From the NCBI GenBank assembly GCA_035551935.1, contig DASZMJ010000254.1, positions 1 to 19,439 of the forward strand: 19,439 bases of DNA. Direction: 5' to 3'. A program made the position numbers and the translations under genes. Of this stretch, positions 1-7,201 are shown in pieces. A model generated the notes under the pieces. The model worked only from the letters and a program-made list of their open reading frames with translations, was not told the origin of the DNA and did no database searches. Numbering within the stretch: the first letter of the stretch is position 1; each line of letters starts with the position of its first letter. The stretch comes from DASZMJ01 sp035551935. GTDB taxonomy: Bacteria > Planctomycetota > Planctomycetia > Isosphaerales > Isosphaeraceae.

Positions 1-120
1 TCGCACTACCGCAAGCAACCGCGCGGGCCGAAGAAGCCGAAGCCCAAGAAGGCCAGCGGATACGAGAAGAAGCACCTGTCGACGGCCAAGCTGCTCAAGG
101 ATCAAGACAAGCGTACCTGA
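1..120 (+). CDS. C-terminal end of a truncated gene, possibly a transposase
   Basis: The first frame is open from the window edge to a TGA at 118-120 and encodes about 39 residues. They are rich in lysine, proline and arginine (a PRGPKKPKPKK stretch followed by KKHLSTAKLLKDQ). Basic tails of the type PxGPKKP...HxSTxxLL are known to me at the end of IS4-like transposases, which is the main reason for the suggestion. No catalytic region is visible, so it could equally be another basic protein. The start lies outside the window. No inverted terminal repeat was recognised in 121-166, where an insertion sequence end would be expected. Confidence 0.4.
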   Translation, partial: SHYRKQPRGPKKPKPKKASGYEKKHLSTAKLLKDQDKRT

Positions 121-166
121 TGTCACCTTTACAGGGCTGGCTGGGTCAACGAGCCGGTCCGCCCCA

Positions 167-649
167 CTACCTCCTACGAATCTTAAAGAGCCTTTCTAAA
201 ATCATTTGAGCCGATGCTGCTGCATTTCCGGATCCCCATCCTCGAACCTTGCGGGGCCCGTCGTCGCGATCGAGCGGTGGGCCATAGGTTCGCTCGTACC
301 CCGGTTGTTGCCGGAGGAAGTCGAGCAGGCCGGCGAGGGCGGAGTCCATCCTCTCGCCCGGTCTCACGCCGATCTCGAAGCAGAGGACGTCCGGATTCTC
401 CGGGTGGGGCACGGGGCGAGCAGGGAGCACCAGGGGGTTACCTTCTCCCCTCATCCAGCGGTTCAAGCGGCTCGTGATCCCGCCGCCATGGCGTCGATCG
501 AGTGCCTTCAGGACCCGGCGGATGGTCGAGTCGATCGGGTCGCGGCCCCCCCTCGTCCTCTCGAACTGGAGGGTAATGGTCCTCGCCTGGGCATCGCTGA
601 GGACGTTGAAGCTCCCCCGAGCGAAATCGACCGAGTGTCGTTCTGGCAT
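167..649 (-). CDS. Hypothetical protein, 160 aa
   Basis: ATG at 649 to TAG at 167-169. I do not recognise the family. The product is soluble-looking, with no signal peptide or membrane segment, and has many charged residues. An N-terminal part (about residues 1-35) could form beta strands (SFNVLSD, TITLQFE). A basic middle follows (STIRRVLKALDRR and SRLNRWMRG, about 42-68), then a helical stretch with an acidic cap (ERMDSALAGLLDFLRQ, about 99-114). The C-terminus is basic (LFKIRRR). The start is supported only by a weak purine run in the AT-rich leader. Both flanks of the gene (about 155-212 and 645-680) are clearly more AT-rich than the rest of the window, which may mark acquired DNA. It lies 49 bases downstream of the secreted protein gene on the same strand. 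Confidence 0.6.
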   Translation of the reverse strand: MPERHSVDFARGSFNVLSDAQARTITLQFERTRGGRDPIDSTIRRVLKALDRRHGGGITSRLNRWMRGEGNPLVLPARPVPHPENPDVLCFEIGVRPGERMDSALAGLLDFLRQQPGYERTYGPPLDRDDGPRKVRGWGSGNAAASAQMILERLFKIRRR

Positions 650-698
650 ATTCTTTAAAAATGGATATTCATGTACTTTGCTCGTTGCTGCCCTGGTC

Positions 699-989
699 TC
701 ATCCGACGAGTGTAAACGCTCGGGATATCGGGGTCAACGGCCGGGTGGTAGGGGGCCGTCCGGGCGCGGGGTCGGGATGCGGGACAACCCGGCTGTCGAG
801 CGTCACGAGGACCGTGTCGGGCCCGATCCGGATGACGGACTCGCGGCCGTCCCCCTCCTGGGCGATGGTGAACTTCTGGAACCGGGCGTCGGTCGACTTG
901 ACCCGTCCCCGGCGCTCGATCGCCAGGGCCGGGGCGGCCGTCAGGGCCGGCACGAGCAGGGCCCCGGCCAGGTAGCGCGGATGCGACAT
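699..989 (-). CDS. Small secreted protein of unknown function, 96 aa
   Basis: ATG at 989, preceded by a strong GGGGGAGG ribosome site nine bases upstream. Residues 1-23 are a Sec signal peptide: a short positive start, a hydrophobic core (LAGALLVPALTAA) and an AxA cleavage site (ALA, then IERRG). The mature part is about 73 residues. It has a strand-rich pattern (GRVKSTDARFQKFTI, ESVIRIGPDTVLVTLDS) that could be a small beta-barrel resembling the DUF5666 or OB-like secreted proteins, but that is a guess. The C-terminal third is proline-rich. It lies upstream of and co-directional with the 160-aa gene. The upstream stretch 990-1134 is non-coding and probably holds its promoter; I saw no convincing -35/-10 pair there. 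Confidence 0.6.
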   Translation of the reverse strand: MSHPRYLAGALLVPALTAAPALAIERRGRVKSTDARFQKFTIAQEGDGRESVIRIGPDTVLVTLDSRVVPHPDPAPGRPPTTRPLTPISRAFTLVG

Positions 990-1134
990 CGCTCGAATCC
1001 TCCCCCAAGGGCCATGCGGGCCCGAGTGACTTGGTCTTGGCGGCGTCCGACTCCCGGCGGATCGACCGATGGTAGAGGATACGGAGGAGGGCCCGCCCCG
1101 CGAGCGGTCCGTGGCACGAACCGGCAGGGGCGTC

Positions 1135-1608
1135 TCATGCAGCGCCAGGGCCTCCGCGCGCCAGGTCGGCGAGGATGGCCATGGTCACGGCGTCCACGCC
1201 CCCGGTCGCGATCGGGCCCAGGTCCGCGCCCGGCCGGACCGACACAACCTCGACCGCGTAGATCCTGACCCGGCGCGGGAGCCGGCCGAGCACCTCGGCC
1301 AGCCGGAGCGCCTCGACCAGGCCCGGCCCATGGGTGCTCAACGGGCGGAGGGCGACGAGGTCGGGGCACGGCCAGTCGAGGACATGCACCCGTCCCGGTC
1401 GGCCCGACGGCGCGGCCGCGTCCACCACGATCGCCGCGTCCTGCCCCTCCAGGCACGCCAGGAGGTCGAGCCCCCCGCCCACCGCCCGCGCCGTCGCGAA
1501 CGGGGGCAGGAGCGGGCGCAGCCGCTCGACGACCGCCCAACCGACCTGATCGTCGCCGTGGGGGCTGCCGAGGCCCACGACCAGGACGTCCCCGCGGGCC
1601 GTCGTCAT
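1135..1608 (-). CDS. NiFe hydrogenase maturation protease (HyaD/HycI family)
   Basis: A 157-residue endopeptidase of the HycI/HybD/HyaD family, which removes the C-terminal extension of the hydrogenase large subunit once nickel is inserted. The N-terminus has the family signature GLGSPHGDDQVG at about 12-23, close to the usual GxGNxxxxDDGxG. The Ni-sensing acidic residue of the beta-alpha-beta core is visible as D63 (VVDAA), and the histidine as H93 (STHG). Length and fold order match the family. The start ATG at 1608 overlaps the TGA of the large subunit gene by four bases (ATGA), so the two are translationally coupled. It is the last gene of the hydrogenase operon. No other maturation genes (hypA-F) are in the window, so they must lie elsewhere in the genome. 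Confidence 0.9.
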   Translation of the reverse strand: MTTARGDVLVVGLGSPHGDDQVGWAVVERLRPLLPPFATARAVGGGLDLLACLEGQDAAIVVDAAAPSGRPGRVHVLDWPCPDLVALRPLSTHGPGLVEALRLAEVLGRLPRRVRIYAVEVVSVRPGADLGPIATGGVDAVTMAILADLARGGPGAA

Positions 1609-2927
1609 GTCCGGACGACCTTCAGCTTGAGGGAGTGGGTCGCGCAACTGATGCACGGGTCGTAATTGCGGACCACCTGCTCGCAACGCCAGGCGGCCTG
1701 GTCCTCGGGCAGGTCGAGCACCGAGGGGGCGAAGCGAACGAGGTCGTCCTCGATCTGGGCCTGGTTCTGGCTGGTCGGCGGGATGATCGTCGCGACGAGC
1801 ACACGGCCCGCGTCGTCGGACTCGTAGCGATGGTACAGCGCCCCGCGCGGGGCCTCGGTGATCCAGGCCCCCGACCCTGCGACGGGCTCGTAGGGGACGA
1901 ACGGTCCCGCGGGCGGCTCGTAGGAGGCGATGAGGCGCAGGGCCTCGTCTACCGCGAAGGCCACCTCCAGGCTGCGGGCGACGATCCCCGCGTACGGGTT
2001 CCGGCAGGGCCACGAGATCCCCGTCGCGCGCGCCAACTCCTGGAGCTCGGGCGGCATCCGGTCGAGGTTCAGGTTCAGCCGCGCCAGCGGGCCGACGAAG
2101 TACGTCCCCCCGCCCTTGCGGCGGCATTGCAGGGCGTTGGAGTGCGGGACCTGGAACTCCTCGAAGTGCGCCGCGAATTCGGCCGCGGCGATGTCGAGCC
2201 CGCGGCTGGAGACGAGGCGGCCCTCGTTCATCGGGTACTCGGCCTCGTGCCGGAGGGCCACGAACTCGTAGTCGTGCTCGAGGGGCGGGAGCACCAGGGA
2301 GGAGGTCCAGCGGACCAGGGCCCGGGCGATGTCGCGGACGGCCCGCAACTGCGCCGCCAGGGCCTCGAGTTCGCCGGCGCGGGGGACGCGATAGAACCCG
2401 CCGAGGCGGACGTTGATCGGGTGGATGGCCCGGCCGCCGAGCGCCGCGACGATGGCGTTGCCGGCTTTTTTCAAGGCGAGGGCGTCGCGGACGAGTTCGG
2501 CGTACTCGGGCCGGGCCTGGGCCATTGCGATGGCGCTCTCGAAGCCGAGGAAGTCGGGCGCGTGGAGGAAGGCGACGTGCAGGACGTGGCTCTCGATCCA
2601 CTCGCCGCAGTAGAGCAGCCGTCGCAGGTCCCGCAAGGGCCGGGGTAAGGCCAGGCCGACGGCCGCCTCCAGGGCGTGGCAGGCGCTAATCTGGTAGGCG
2701 ACCGGGCAGATCCCGCAGATCCTCGCGGTGATGTCGGGCACCTCGAAGATCGACCGGCCGCGGAGGAACGCCTCGAAGAATCGGGGGGCCTCGAAGATCC
2801 GGAGCTGCGCCTGCTCGACCCGGCCGTCGCGCACGCGGATCGTCAAGGCCCCCTCGCCCTCGACTCGGGCGATCGCCCCGACCCGGATCGTCCGTTCGAC
2901 GGCCTCGACGCGGGCCTCGTCAGGCAT
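1605..2927 (-). CDS. hyhL: Group 3b-type NiFe hydrogenase large (alpha) subunit
   Basis: A 440-residue subunit that carries the NiFe active site of a cytoplasmic bidirectional NAD(P)-linked hydrogenase (sulfhydrogenase type). The two cysteine pairs that hold the metals are present: RICGIC with C71 and C74, and DPCISCATH with C425 and C428 near the C-terminus. In many NiFe hydrogenases a histidine follows the first pair (CGxCxxxH); here it reads CPVAYQ, with tyrosine, which I believe is usual in group 3b. The nine residues after H431 (SLKLKVVRT) are the extension expected to be removed by the protease encoded next. The gene starts inside the end of the small subunit gene (8-base overlap) and ends in an ATGA overlap with the protease gene. 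Confidence 0.93.
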   Translation of the reverse strand: MPDEARVEAVERTIRVGAIARVEGEGALTIRVRDGRVEQAQLRIFEAPRFFEAFLRGRSIFEVPDITARICGICPVAYQISACHALEAAVGLALPRPLRDLRRLLYCGEWIESHVLHVAFLHAPDFLGFESAIAMAQARPEYAELVRDALALKKAGNAIVAALGGRAIHPINVRLGGFYRVPRAGELEALAAQLRAVRDIARALVRWTSSLVLPPLEHDYEFVALRHEAEYPMNEGRLVSSRGLDIAAAEFAAHFEEFQVPHSNALQCRRKGGGTYFVGPLARLNLNLDRMPPELQELARATGISWPCRNPYAGIVARSLEVAFAVDEALRLIASYEPPAGPFVPYEPVAGSGAWITEAPRGALYHRYESDDAGRVLVATIIPPTSQNQAQIEDDLVRFAPSVLDLPEDQAAWRCEQVVRNYDPCISCATHSLKLKVVRT

Positions 2928-3729
2928 GGCGCAAGCCCTCTCGCTTGAAGTCCGGCGCGTTCGCGTAGAACGCCAGGAAGAGGCGGCGGACCTGATCGCG
3001 GTCCAGTCCCAGCTCGGCGAACCGAGCGGCCAGGCTCGCGGTGTTCGGCTGGGCGACCGGGCCGAAGCAGCTATAGCAAGGGCGGTCGTGGTCCGGGCAG
3101 AGGGCCCCGCAGCCCGTGGTCGTGACCGGGCCCATGCACGGCGCCCCGCGGGCCACGAGCACGCAGACGATCCCCCGCCGCTTGCAGTCGAGGCAGAGCG
3201 AGTGATCCGGGACGTGCGGCCGGCTCCCGGCGAGCCACTGCGCCAGCACGAGCAGGAGCTGGCCCTTGCTGATCGGGCAGCCCGGCAACTCCAGGTCCAC
3301 CGGGACGTAGGCGCTCGCCGGCCGCGAGTCGGCGAGCGTCTCGATGTATTGCGGCGAGGCGTAGACCACCGGCAGCACGTCGTCGAGCCTCCCGAAGTTG
3401 CGCAAGCCCTGGATGCCCCCGGTCGAGGCGCAGGCGCCGAGCGTGATGAGGAAGCGGCTGCGACGGCGGATGTCGCGGATCTCCGCCTCCTGCGCGGGCG
3501 TCGAGATCGACCCCTCCGTCAAGGCCACGTCGAATTCGCCTTCCAGCGGGCGGCGGGTGGCCTCGAGGAAGAAGGCGATCTCGACCCGATCGGCCAGGGC
3601 CAGCAGCTCGTCCTCGCAGTCGAGGATCGAGAGCTGGCAACCGTCGCACGAGGCGAACTTGAAGACCCCGAGCCTCGGCCGGGCCCGCCGCCCGGGGGCG
3701 TCGCGCAGGACAACCAAAGGTTGCGGCAT
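2920..3729 (-). CDS. hyhS: Group 3b-type NiFe hydrogenase small (delta) subunit
   Basis: A 269-residue electron-transfer subunit that pairs with the large subunit. It begins FKFASCDGCQLSILD, with C28 and C31 as ligands of the proximal iron-sulfur cluster; C100 (TLGACAST) and C150 (LPGCPISKG) complete that site. The C-terminal half has further cysteines (LCLDCKRRG, APCMGPVTTTGCGALCP, PCYSCFGP) consistent with the medial and distal clusters. There is no Tat signal, so the enzyme is cytoplasmic, and the length fits the short small subunits of group 3. ATG at 3729 lies ten bases after the stop of the gamma subunit, and the 3' end overlaps the large subunit start by eight bases. Confidence 0.92.
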   Translation of the reverse strand: MPQPLVVLRDAPGRRARPRLGVFKFASCDGCQLSILDCEDELLALADRVEIAFFLEATRRPLEGEFDVALTEGSISTPAQEAEIRDIRRRSRFLITLGACASTGGIQGLRNFGRLDDVLPVVYASPQYIETLADSRPASAYVPVDLELPGCPISKGQLLLVLAQWLAGSRPHVPDHSLCLDCKRRGIVCVLVARGAPCMGPVTTTGCGALCPDHDRPCYSCFGPVAQPNTASLAARFAELGLDRDQVRRLFLAFYANAPDFKREGLRHA

Positions 3730-3739
3730 GGCGAGTGCC

Positions 3740-4600
3740 TCAGACGTTTTCCTGGTGGAAGAAGCGGGCGACCCGCGAGTACGCGAAGACCGGGCCGTCC
3801 TTGCAGAGGAACTCCGGCCCGAACTGGCAATGCCCGCAGAGCCCGACGGCGCACTGCATGTTCCGTTCGAGCGAGACGTAGACGTCCTTCCCGTCGACCC
3901 CGGCGGCCAGCGCCTCGGCGACGACGAACCGCATCATGACCTCCGGCCCGCAGGTGAAGACGGCCGAGCGCCCCGGTTCTGCGAGCACCCGGCGAAGCGG
4001 CATCGTGACCACGCCGACGTCCCCCCGCCACGCCGCGTCGGCCCGATCGACGGTGACTCGCACGTCCATTCCTCGATGGCCCCAGTCGTCGAACTCGTCC
4101 CAAAATAACAGGTCGGCCGGCGTCCGCGCCCCGTAGACGAGCGTCACGCGGCCGTAACGCCCTCGATCGGCCAGCAGGGCCATCACGGCGGGCCGCAACG
4201 GCGCGAGCCCCAGGCCGCCGGCCACGAGCACCACGTCGCGGCCGATCGCCTCGCGGACGGGCCAGCCCCTCCCGAACGGCCCGCGGAGTCCGATCGCCCG
4301 GCCCGGCTCGAGGGACTCGAGCGCCCGCGTCACCCGGCCGACGGCCCGGATCGTGTGGGCGACCCCGGGCCCCTCGTCCGGGCCGCCGGAGACGGAGATG
4401 GCGACCTCGCCGACGCCCGGCAGGTAGACCATGTTGAACTGGCCGGGCTCGAAGCGATAGGCCGCGCGCAATCCCTCGTCGGCGAGCTCGACCCGGTAGG
4501 TCGCCACGTCGGGGATCTCCGCCACGATCGCGCGGATGATCGCCGGGTGGGGGCGGTAGGGGTCGGCGTCCGGCGTCGTCAACCCGACCGTCGTGCTCAT
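3740..4600 (-). CDS. hyhG: Group 3b-type hydrogenase gamma subunit, FAD/NAD(P)-binding
   Basis: A 286-residue ferredoxin-NADP reductase-like protein that passes electrons between the hydrogenase clusters and NAD(P)H. The FAD-binding beta-barrel covers about residues 15-110 (FEPGQFNMVYLPG at 50-62). The nucleotide-binding half has VAGGLGLAPLRP (126-137) and FTCGPEVMMR (215-224). A C-terminal [2Fe-2S] motif is present as C250, C255, C258 and C266 (MQCAVGLCGHC ... FLC). This is the same family as PyrK and sulfhydrogenase gamma. The ATG at 4600 overlaps the stop of the beta subunit (ATGA), which fixes the start. An open frame continues upstream of it only because the frame is read out of phase through the beta gene. 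Confidence 0.92.
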   Translation of the reverse strand: MSTTVGLTTPDADPYRPHPAIIRAIVAEIPDVATYRVELADEGLRAAYRFEPGQFNMVYLPGVGEVAISVSGGPDEGPGVAHTIRAVGRVTRALESLEPGRAIGLRGPFGRGWPVREAIGRDVVLVAGGLGLAPLRPAVMALLADRGRYGRVTLVYGARTPADLLFWDEFDDWGHRGMDVRVTVDRADAAWRGDVGVVTMPLRRVLAEPGRSAVFTCGPEVMMRFVVAEALAAGVDGKDVYVSLERNMQCAVGLCGHCQFGPEFLCKDGPVFAYSRVARFFHQENV

Positions 4601-5728
4601 ACGGAAGCGTTCCCCCGGATCGCGGCGACTTCCTCGGTGATGTCGATCGCCACCGGGCACCAGGTGATGCAACGGCCGCAGCCCACGCAGCCGGAGACGC
4701 CGAACTGGTCGATCCATGATGCGAGCTTGTGCGTCAGCCACTGGCGGTAGCGCGAGCGGATGTCGGGCCGGGCGTTGCCGCCGGCCATGTGGGCGTGCTC
4801 GGGGTTGAAGCATGAGTCCCACACCCGGACCCGGTCGCTCCGCTGCGCGTCGAGGTCGGGCACGTCCTCGACCGAGTGGCAGAAGCACGTCGGGCAGACC
4901 ATCGTGCAGTTGGTGCACGACAGGCACCGCGCGGCCACGTCGTCCCAGCGGGGATGCTCCATGTTCTCGTAGAGCAGGCCGGGCATGTCTGAGGTATCCA
5001 GCCGGCGACGGATCTGCGCCTCCGTGTCGCGCGTGACCCGGGCCGCGGCGGCCAGGTCGTCGTCGGTAGCCGCTCGGTGGGGGACCTCGGCCAGGACGCT
5101 TGCCCCGCGTTCGGTGCCGACCTCGACGACGAAGGCGTCGGCCAGCTCCGTCAGGGCCAGGTCGAAGCCGCTGGAGGCGCGCGGGCCGGTCTTCATGCTC
5201 GGGCAGAAGCACGTCGCGGCCGCCTGGCCGCACTGGACGGCCACGACGAAGGCAGCTTCCCGGCGGTCGCGGTAGTTCGGGTCCACGTAAGGCCCGTGGA
5301 GGAACGTCCGGTCCTGGATCTCGATCGCGTGCAGGTCGCACGACCGGACGCCGAGGAAGGCATAACGCGGGGGCGGCTCCGGGTTCGGACGGACCTCGAA
5401 CGTGTCGCCGGCCTGCTCGATCGTGTGCAGCAACAACCGGGACGGGAACAGGTAGCCCTTCCACGAGTTCGGGCCGACCGCGAAGCCGAAATAGGCCCCG
5501 TCGTCGCGGCGACGGAGGCGGTAATGGCCCCCCCTCCTGCTCGTCGGTCCAGCCGATCGGCAGCGCGTCGAGCGACTGGATCTCGCCGAAGACGATCGCC
5601 CCTTGCGCGATCGTCGGGCCGATGACCGTGTAGCCCTCGCGGCGGAGGAGCCCGACGATCGCCCCCAGCGTGGGCTTGTCGATGATCCGGGCCTGGCCCG
5701 CCGGCTGGGCTCCTGCCGCTTCGGGCAT
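4597..5728 (-). CDS. hyhB: Group 3b-type hydrogenase beta subunit (4Fe-4S), frameshifted
   Basis: The iron-sulfur subunit that links gamma to the NiFe core. The N-terminal 67 residues read in one frame from the ATG at 5728 to the G-run at 5528-5534; the rest reads in the next frame to the TGA at 4597. With one G fewer, the protein continues smoothly (GWTDEQEGG then HYRLRRRDDGAYFGF) and totals 376 residues, near the length of known beta subunits. The second part has the RSCDLHAIEIQD family motif, then two ferredoxin-type clusters: CLSCTNCTMVCP at about 268-279 and CVGCGRCITWCP at about 347-358. The 5' end shares one base with the stop of the cyclic-nucleotide protein (TGATG). As the sequence stands, translation in the first frame would run out of phase into the gamma gene. 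Confidence 0.88.
5528..5534 (-). other. Seven-base homopolymer at the hyhB frameshift
   Basis: A run of seven C on the plus strand (seven G in the coding sense). Six G would restore the beta subunit reading frame exactly. Flanking protein sequence on both sides fits the family, so the break falls at or within a few bases of this run. It is either a sequencing or assembly error, or a slippage (phase-variation) site. Confidence 0.85.
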
Positions 5729-6219
5729 CAGGGACCTCCGCGGACGATCGGCTCGGGGCGGCCGAAGACGTCGAGCAGTTGCAAGCGGGCCGCGTGGAGC
5801 CGGTCCGCGACCGCGGCCAGGATGCGTCGCGTGACGAGGTAGCCGAACCTCGGGTCGGCGTCGCAGAGCGCCCGGAGCCGGTCGGCGTCGAAGGCCACGG
5901 CGCGCGTCGCCTGGAGCGCCCGGGCCGTGCTGGTCTTGGGCCGCGCGTGGAACAGGCTCGACCAGCCGAGGATCTCGCCCGGCCCGACGGTGAGGAACGT
6001 CACCGGCCCGTAGCCGAGCCGGGCCAGATCGAGCGCCACGCGACCCTCCTCCACGACGTAGAGCCGCGGGTCGCGCTGGCCCGCGCGGTAGATCGCCTCG
6101 CCCTCCTTCCAGGCGACCGTGGCGCCGATCTCCCCGAGCCGGGCCAGGTCGTCGGGCCCCAGGCCCTCGACGAAGGCCAGCCCGTCGAGCCGCGGCGGCG
6201 TGGCGGCGGTGTCTGCCAT
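5728..6219 (-). CDS. Cyclic-nucleotide-binding domain protein without HTH, first gene of the hydrogenase operon
   Basis: A 163-residue protein made of a single CRP-type cyclic-nucleotide-binding domain. Typical features are the glycine-spaced beta-roll (KEGEAIYRAGQRDPRLYVVEEGRV, about 38-61), the PGEILGWSSLF cassette (about 80-90) and a C-terminal helix (RRILAAVADRLHAARLQLLD, about 131-150). The protein ends where the winged-helix domain of CRP/FNR would begin, so it probably cannot bind DNA by itself. A sensor or docking role for the hydrogenase is an inference. The ATG at 6219 is preferred over the TTG at 6246 because GGAG lies six bases upstream. The stop shares one base with the beta subunit start, so it is translated in line with the enzyme. 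Confidence 0.82.
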   Translation of the reverse strand: MADTAATPPRLDGLAFVEGLGPDDLARLGEIGATVAWKEGEAIYRAGQRDPRLYVVEEGRVALDLARLGYGPVTFLTVGPGEILGWSSLFHARPKTSTARALQATRAVAFDADRLRALCDADPRFGYLVTRRILAAVADRLHAARLQLLDVFGRPEPIVRGGP

Positions 6220-6252
6220 CAATGGCTCCAGCCCGGGCGATCTCAAACGATC

Positions 6253-6296
6253 AGGGCCACGACCGCGCGAGGAGTTCCCCGCCCGATCGTGGCCCT
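6253..6296 (-). promoter_or_regulatory. 10-bp perfect inverted repeat in the hydrogenase leader
   Basis: AGGGCCACGA at 6253-6262 is matched exactly by its reverse complement TCGTGGCCCT at 6287-6296, with 24 bases between. It lies between the predicted promoter and the first start codon, about 34-77 bases upstream of the ATG at 6219. It could be an RNA hairpin in the leader or a binding site for a dimeric regulator. The sequence alone does not decide between these. Confidence 0.45.
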
Positions 6297-6344
6297 CGTC
6301 ACCACGAACCCCCTCGCCCGTCGCGAGCGGAGGAATCGACTCGC

Positions 6345-6373
6345 AATCTAGCAGCCCCCTCCCCTGCTGTCAA
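6345..6373 (-). promoter_or_regulatory. Candidate sigma70 promoter of the hydrogenase operon
   Basis: On the minus strand, a perfect -35 TTGACA (6368-6373) is followed after 17 bases by TAGATT (6345-6350), which matches the -10 consensus at four of six positions. Transcription would start near 6338, leaving a leader of about 120 bases before the ATG at 6219. It stands in the 246-base gap below the membrane protein gene and is the best promoter-like match I noticed in the window. Confidence 0.6.
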
Positions 6374-6465
6374 AGCCCGAGCGGCATCGAGAGTCGGCGG
6401 ACGCCCTCGGACGATGGGGCTCGTGGTGCGGGGATTCGCCGCGGGGACGCAAGCCCAACGCGGGA

Positions 6466-6996
6466 TCAGGCGTTGGACGACGGGGCGACTGCCGCGAGGG
6501 CGGCGGGCCGGGGACGGCGGTCATGGGCGCGGCGGGTGAGGCTGCGACGCTCGGGGTCGTTGCGGGGCGAGACCTTCGGCCGCGCCATCGTACCGGAGAG
6601 GCCCGCGGGGCCGTCGCACTCGACGACGATCGTCAGCCAACGACCGTCGGCGGGCGAGGGCACCGGGGCCCGGGGCGCGAGGCGGTCGGCGGCGGTCCCG
6701 GCGACCATCGCGGTCAGGGAGATCAGGCCGAGCAGGGCGACATCGCCCCAGGGGACGACGCCGGCGGAGGGACGGATCAGGGTGACCCCGACGGCCAGGG
6801 CCACACAGCCGGCGACCGCCCCCCGGCCACTGACATGGCCGGCGACCAGGAAGCCCGCCACGGGGAGTGCCATCGTCAGCAGGGCCAGGGCCGCCGTGGG
6901 AAGGCCCACCGCCGACCCCAGGGCGATCCCGGACACCGCCAGGGCGGCCAGGACCCAATCGCGCCTCGTCGCGTGCCGTCGCCGCTGTGCCAACAT
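6466..6996 (-). CDS. Small integral membrane protein of unknown function, 176 aa
   Basis: ATG at 6996 with a good GGAGG site eight bases upstream; an open frame further upstream reaches 7251 but lacks such a site and overlaps the divergent gene. A basic N-terminus (QRRRHATRRD) is followed by four hydrophobic segments at about 14-30, 33-54, 57-75 and 84-103. The C-terminal 70 residues are cytoplasmic by the positive-inside rule, with a short strand-like part (GRWLTIVVECDGPAG) and then a very basic tail (PERRSLTRRAHDRRPRP). I do not recognise the family. It is divergent from the acyltransferase gene and co-directional with, but separated by a promoter from, the hydrogenase operon. Confidence 0.6.
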   Translation of the reverse strand: MLAQRRRHATRRDWVLAALAVSGIALGSAVGLPTAALALLTMALPVAGFLVAGHVSGRGAVAGCVALAVGVTLIRPSAGVVPWGDVALLGLISLTAMVAGTAADRLAPRAPVPSPADGRWLTIVVECDGPAGLSGTMARPKVSPRNDPERRSLTRRAHDRRPRPAALAAVAPSSNA

Positions 6997-7031
6997 GGGA
7001 CGCGCCTCCGGATCTCTCGATGCCGATCCCC

Positions 7032-7063
7032 GGGCCGCCGCCGTGACGAATGCTCGGCGGCCC
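7032..7063. repeat. 9-bp inverted repeat between divergent genes
   Basis: GGGCCGCCG (7032-7040) and CGGCGGCCC (7055-7063) are exact reverse complements separated by 14 bases. They lie 36 bases above the membrane protein start and 138 bases before the acyltransferase start. A hairpin in the minus-strand leader or a shared operator is possible. GC-rich DNA yields such pairs by chance fairly often. Confidence 0.3.
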
Positions 7064-7201
7064 TGAGTGACCCTAGGCCGCGGGCCGCATGCTGTCAAAA
7101 CCGCGGCGTGGCCGCCCGGCAACGCGGCCGACGGCCCGATTGACCTGGCGTTTTTCGGGGACTTCGCGTAGATCGTCGGGCCGGGAAAGGGGGTGGCCGG
7201 G

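Noticed and set aside
1135..2601. A 488-codon frame suggesting a long N-terminal extension on the maturation protease
   Set aside because: The upstream part is an out-of-frame reading of the large subunit gene. The protease starts at 1608 in an ATGA overlap.
3740..5728. A single 662-codon frame suggesting a beta-gamma fusion protein
   Set aside because: Its middle part is out of phase with the real beta subunit and translates to low-complexity Arg/Pro-rich sequence. It arises from the one-base frameshift, and the gamma gene has its own ATG in an ATGA overlap.
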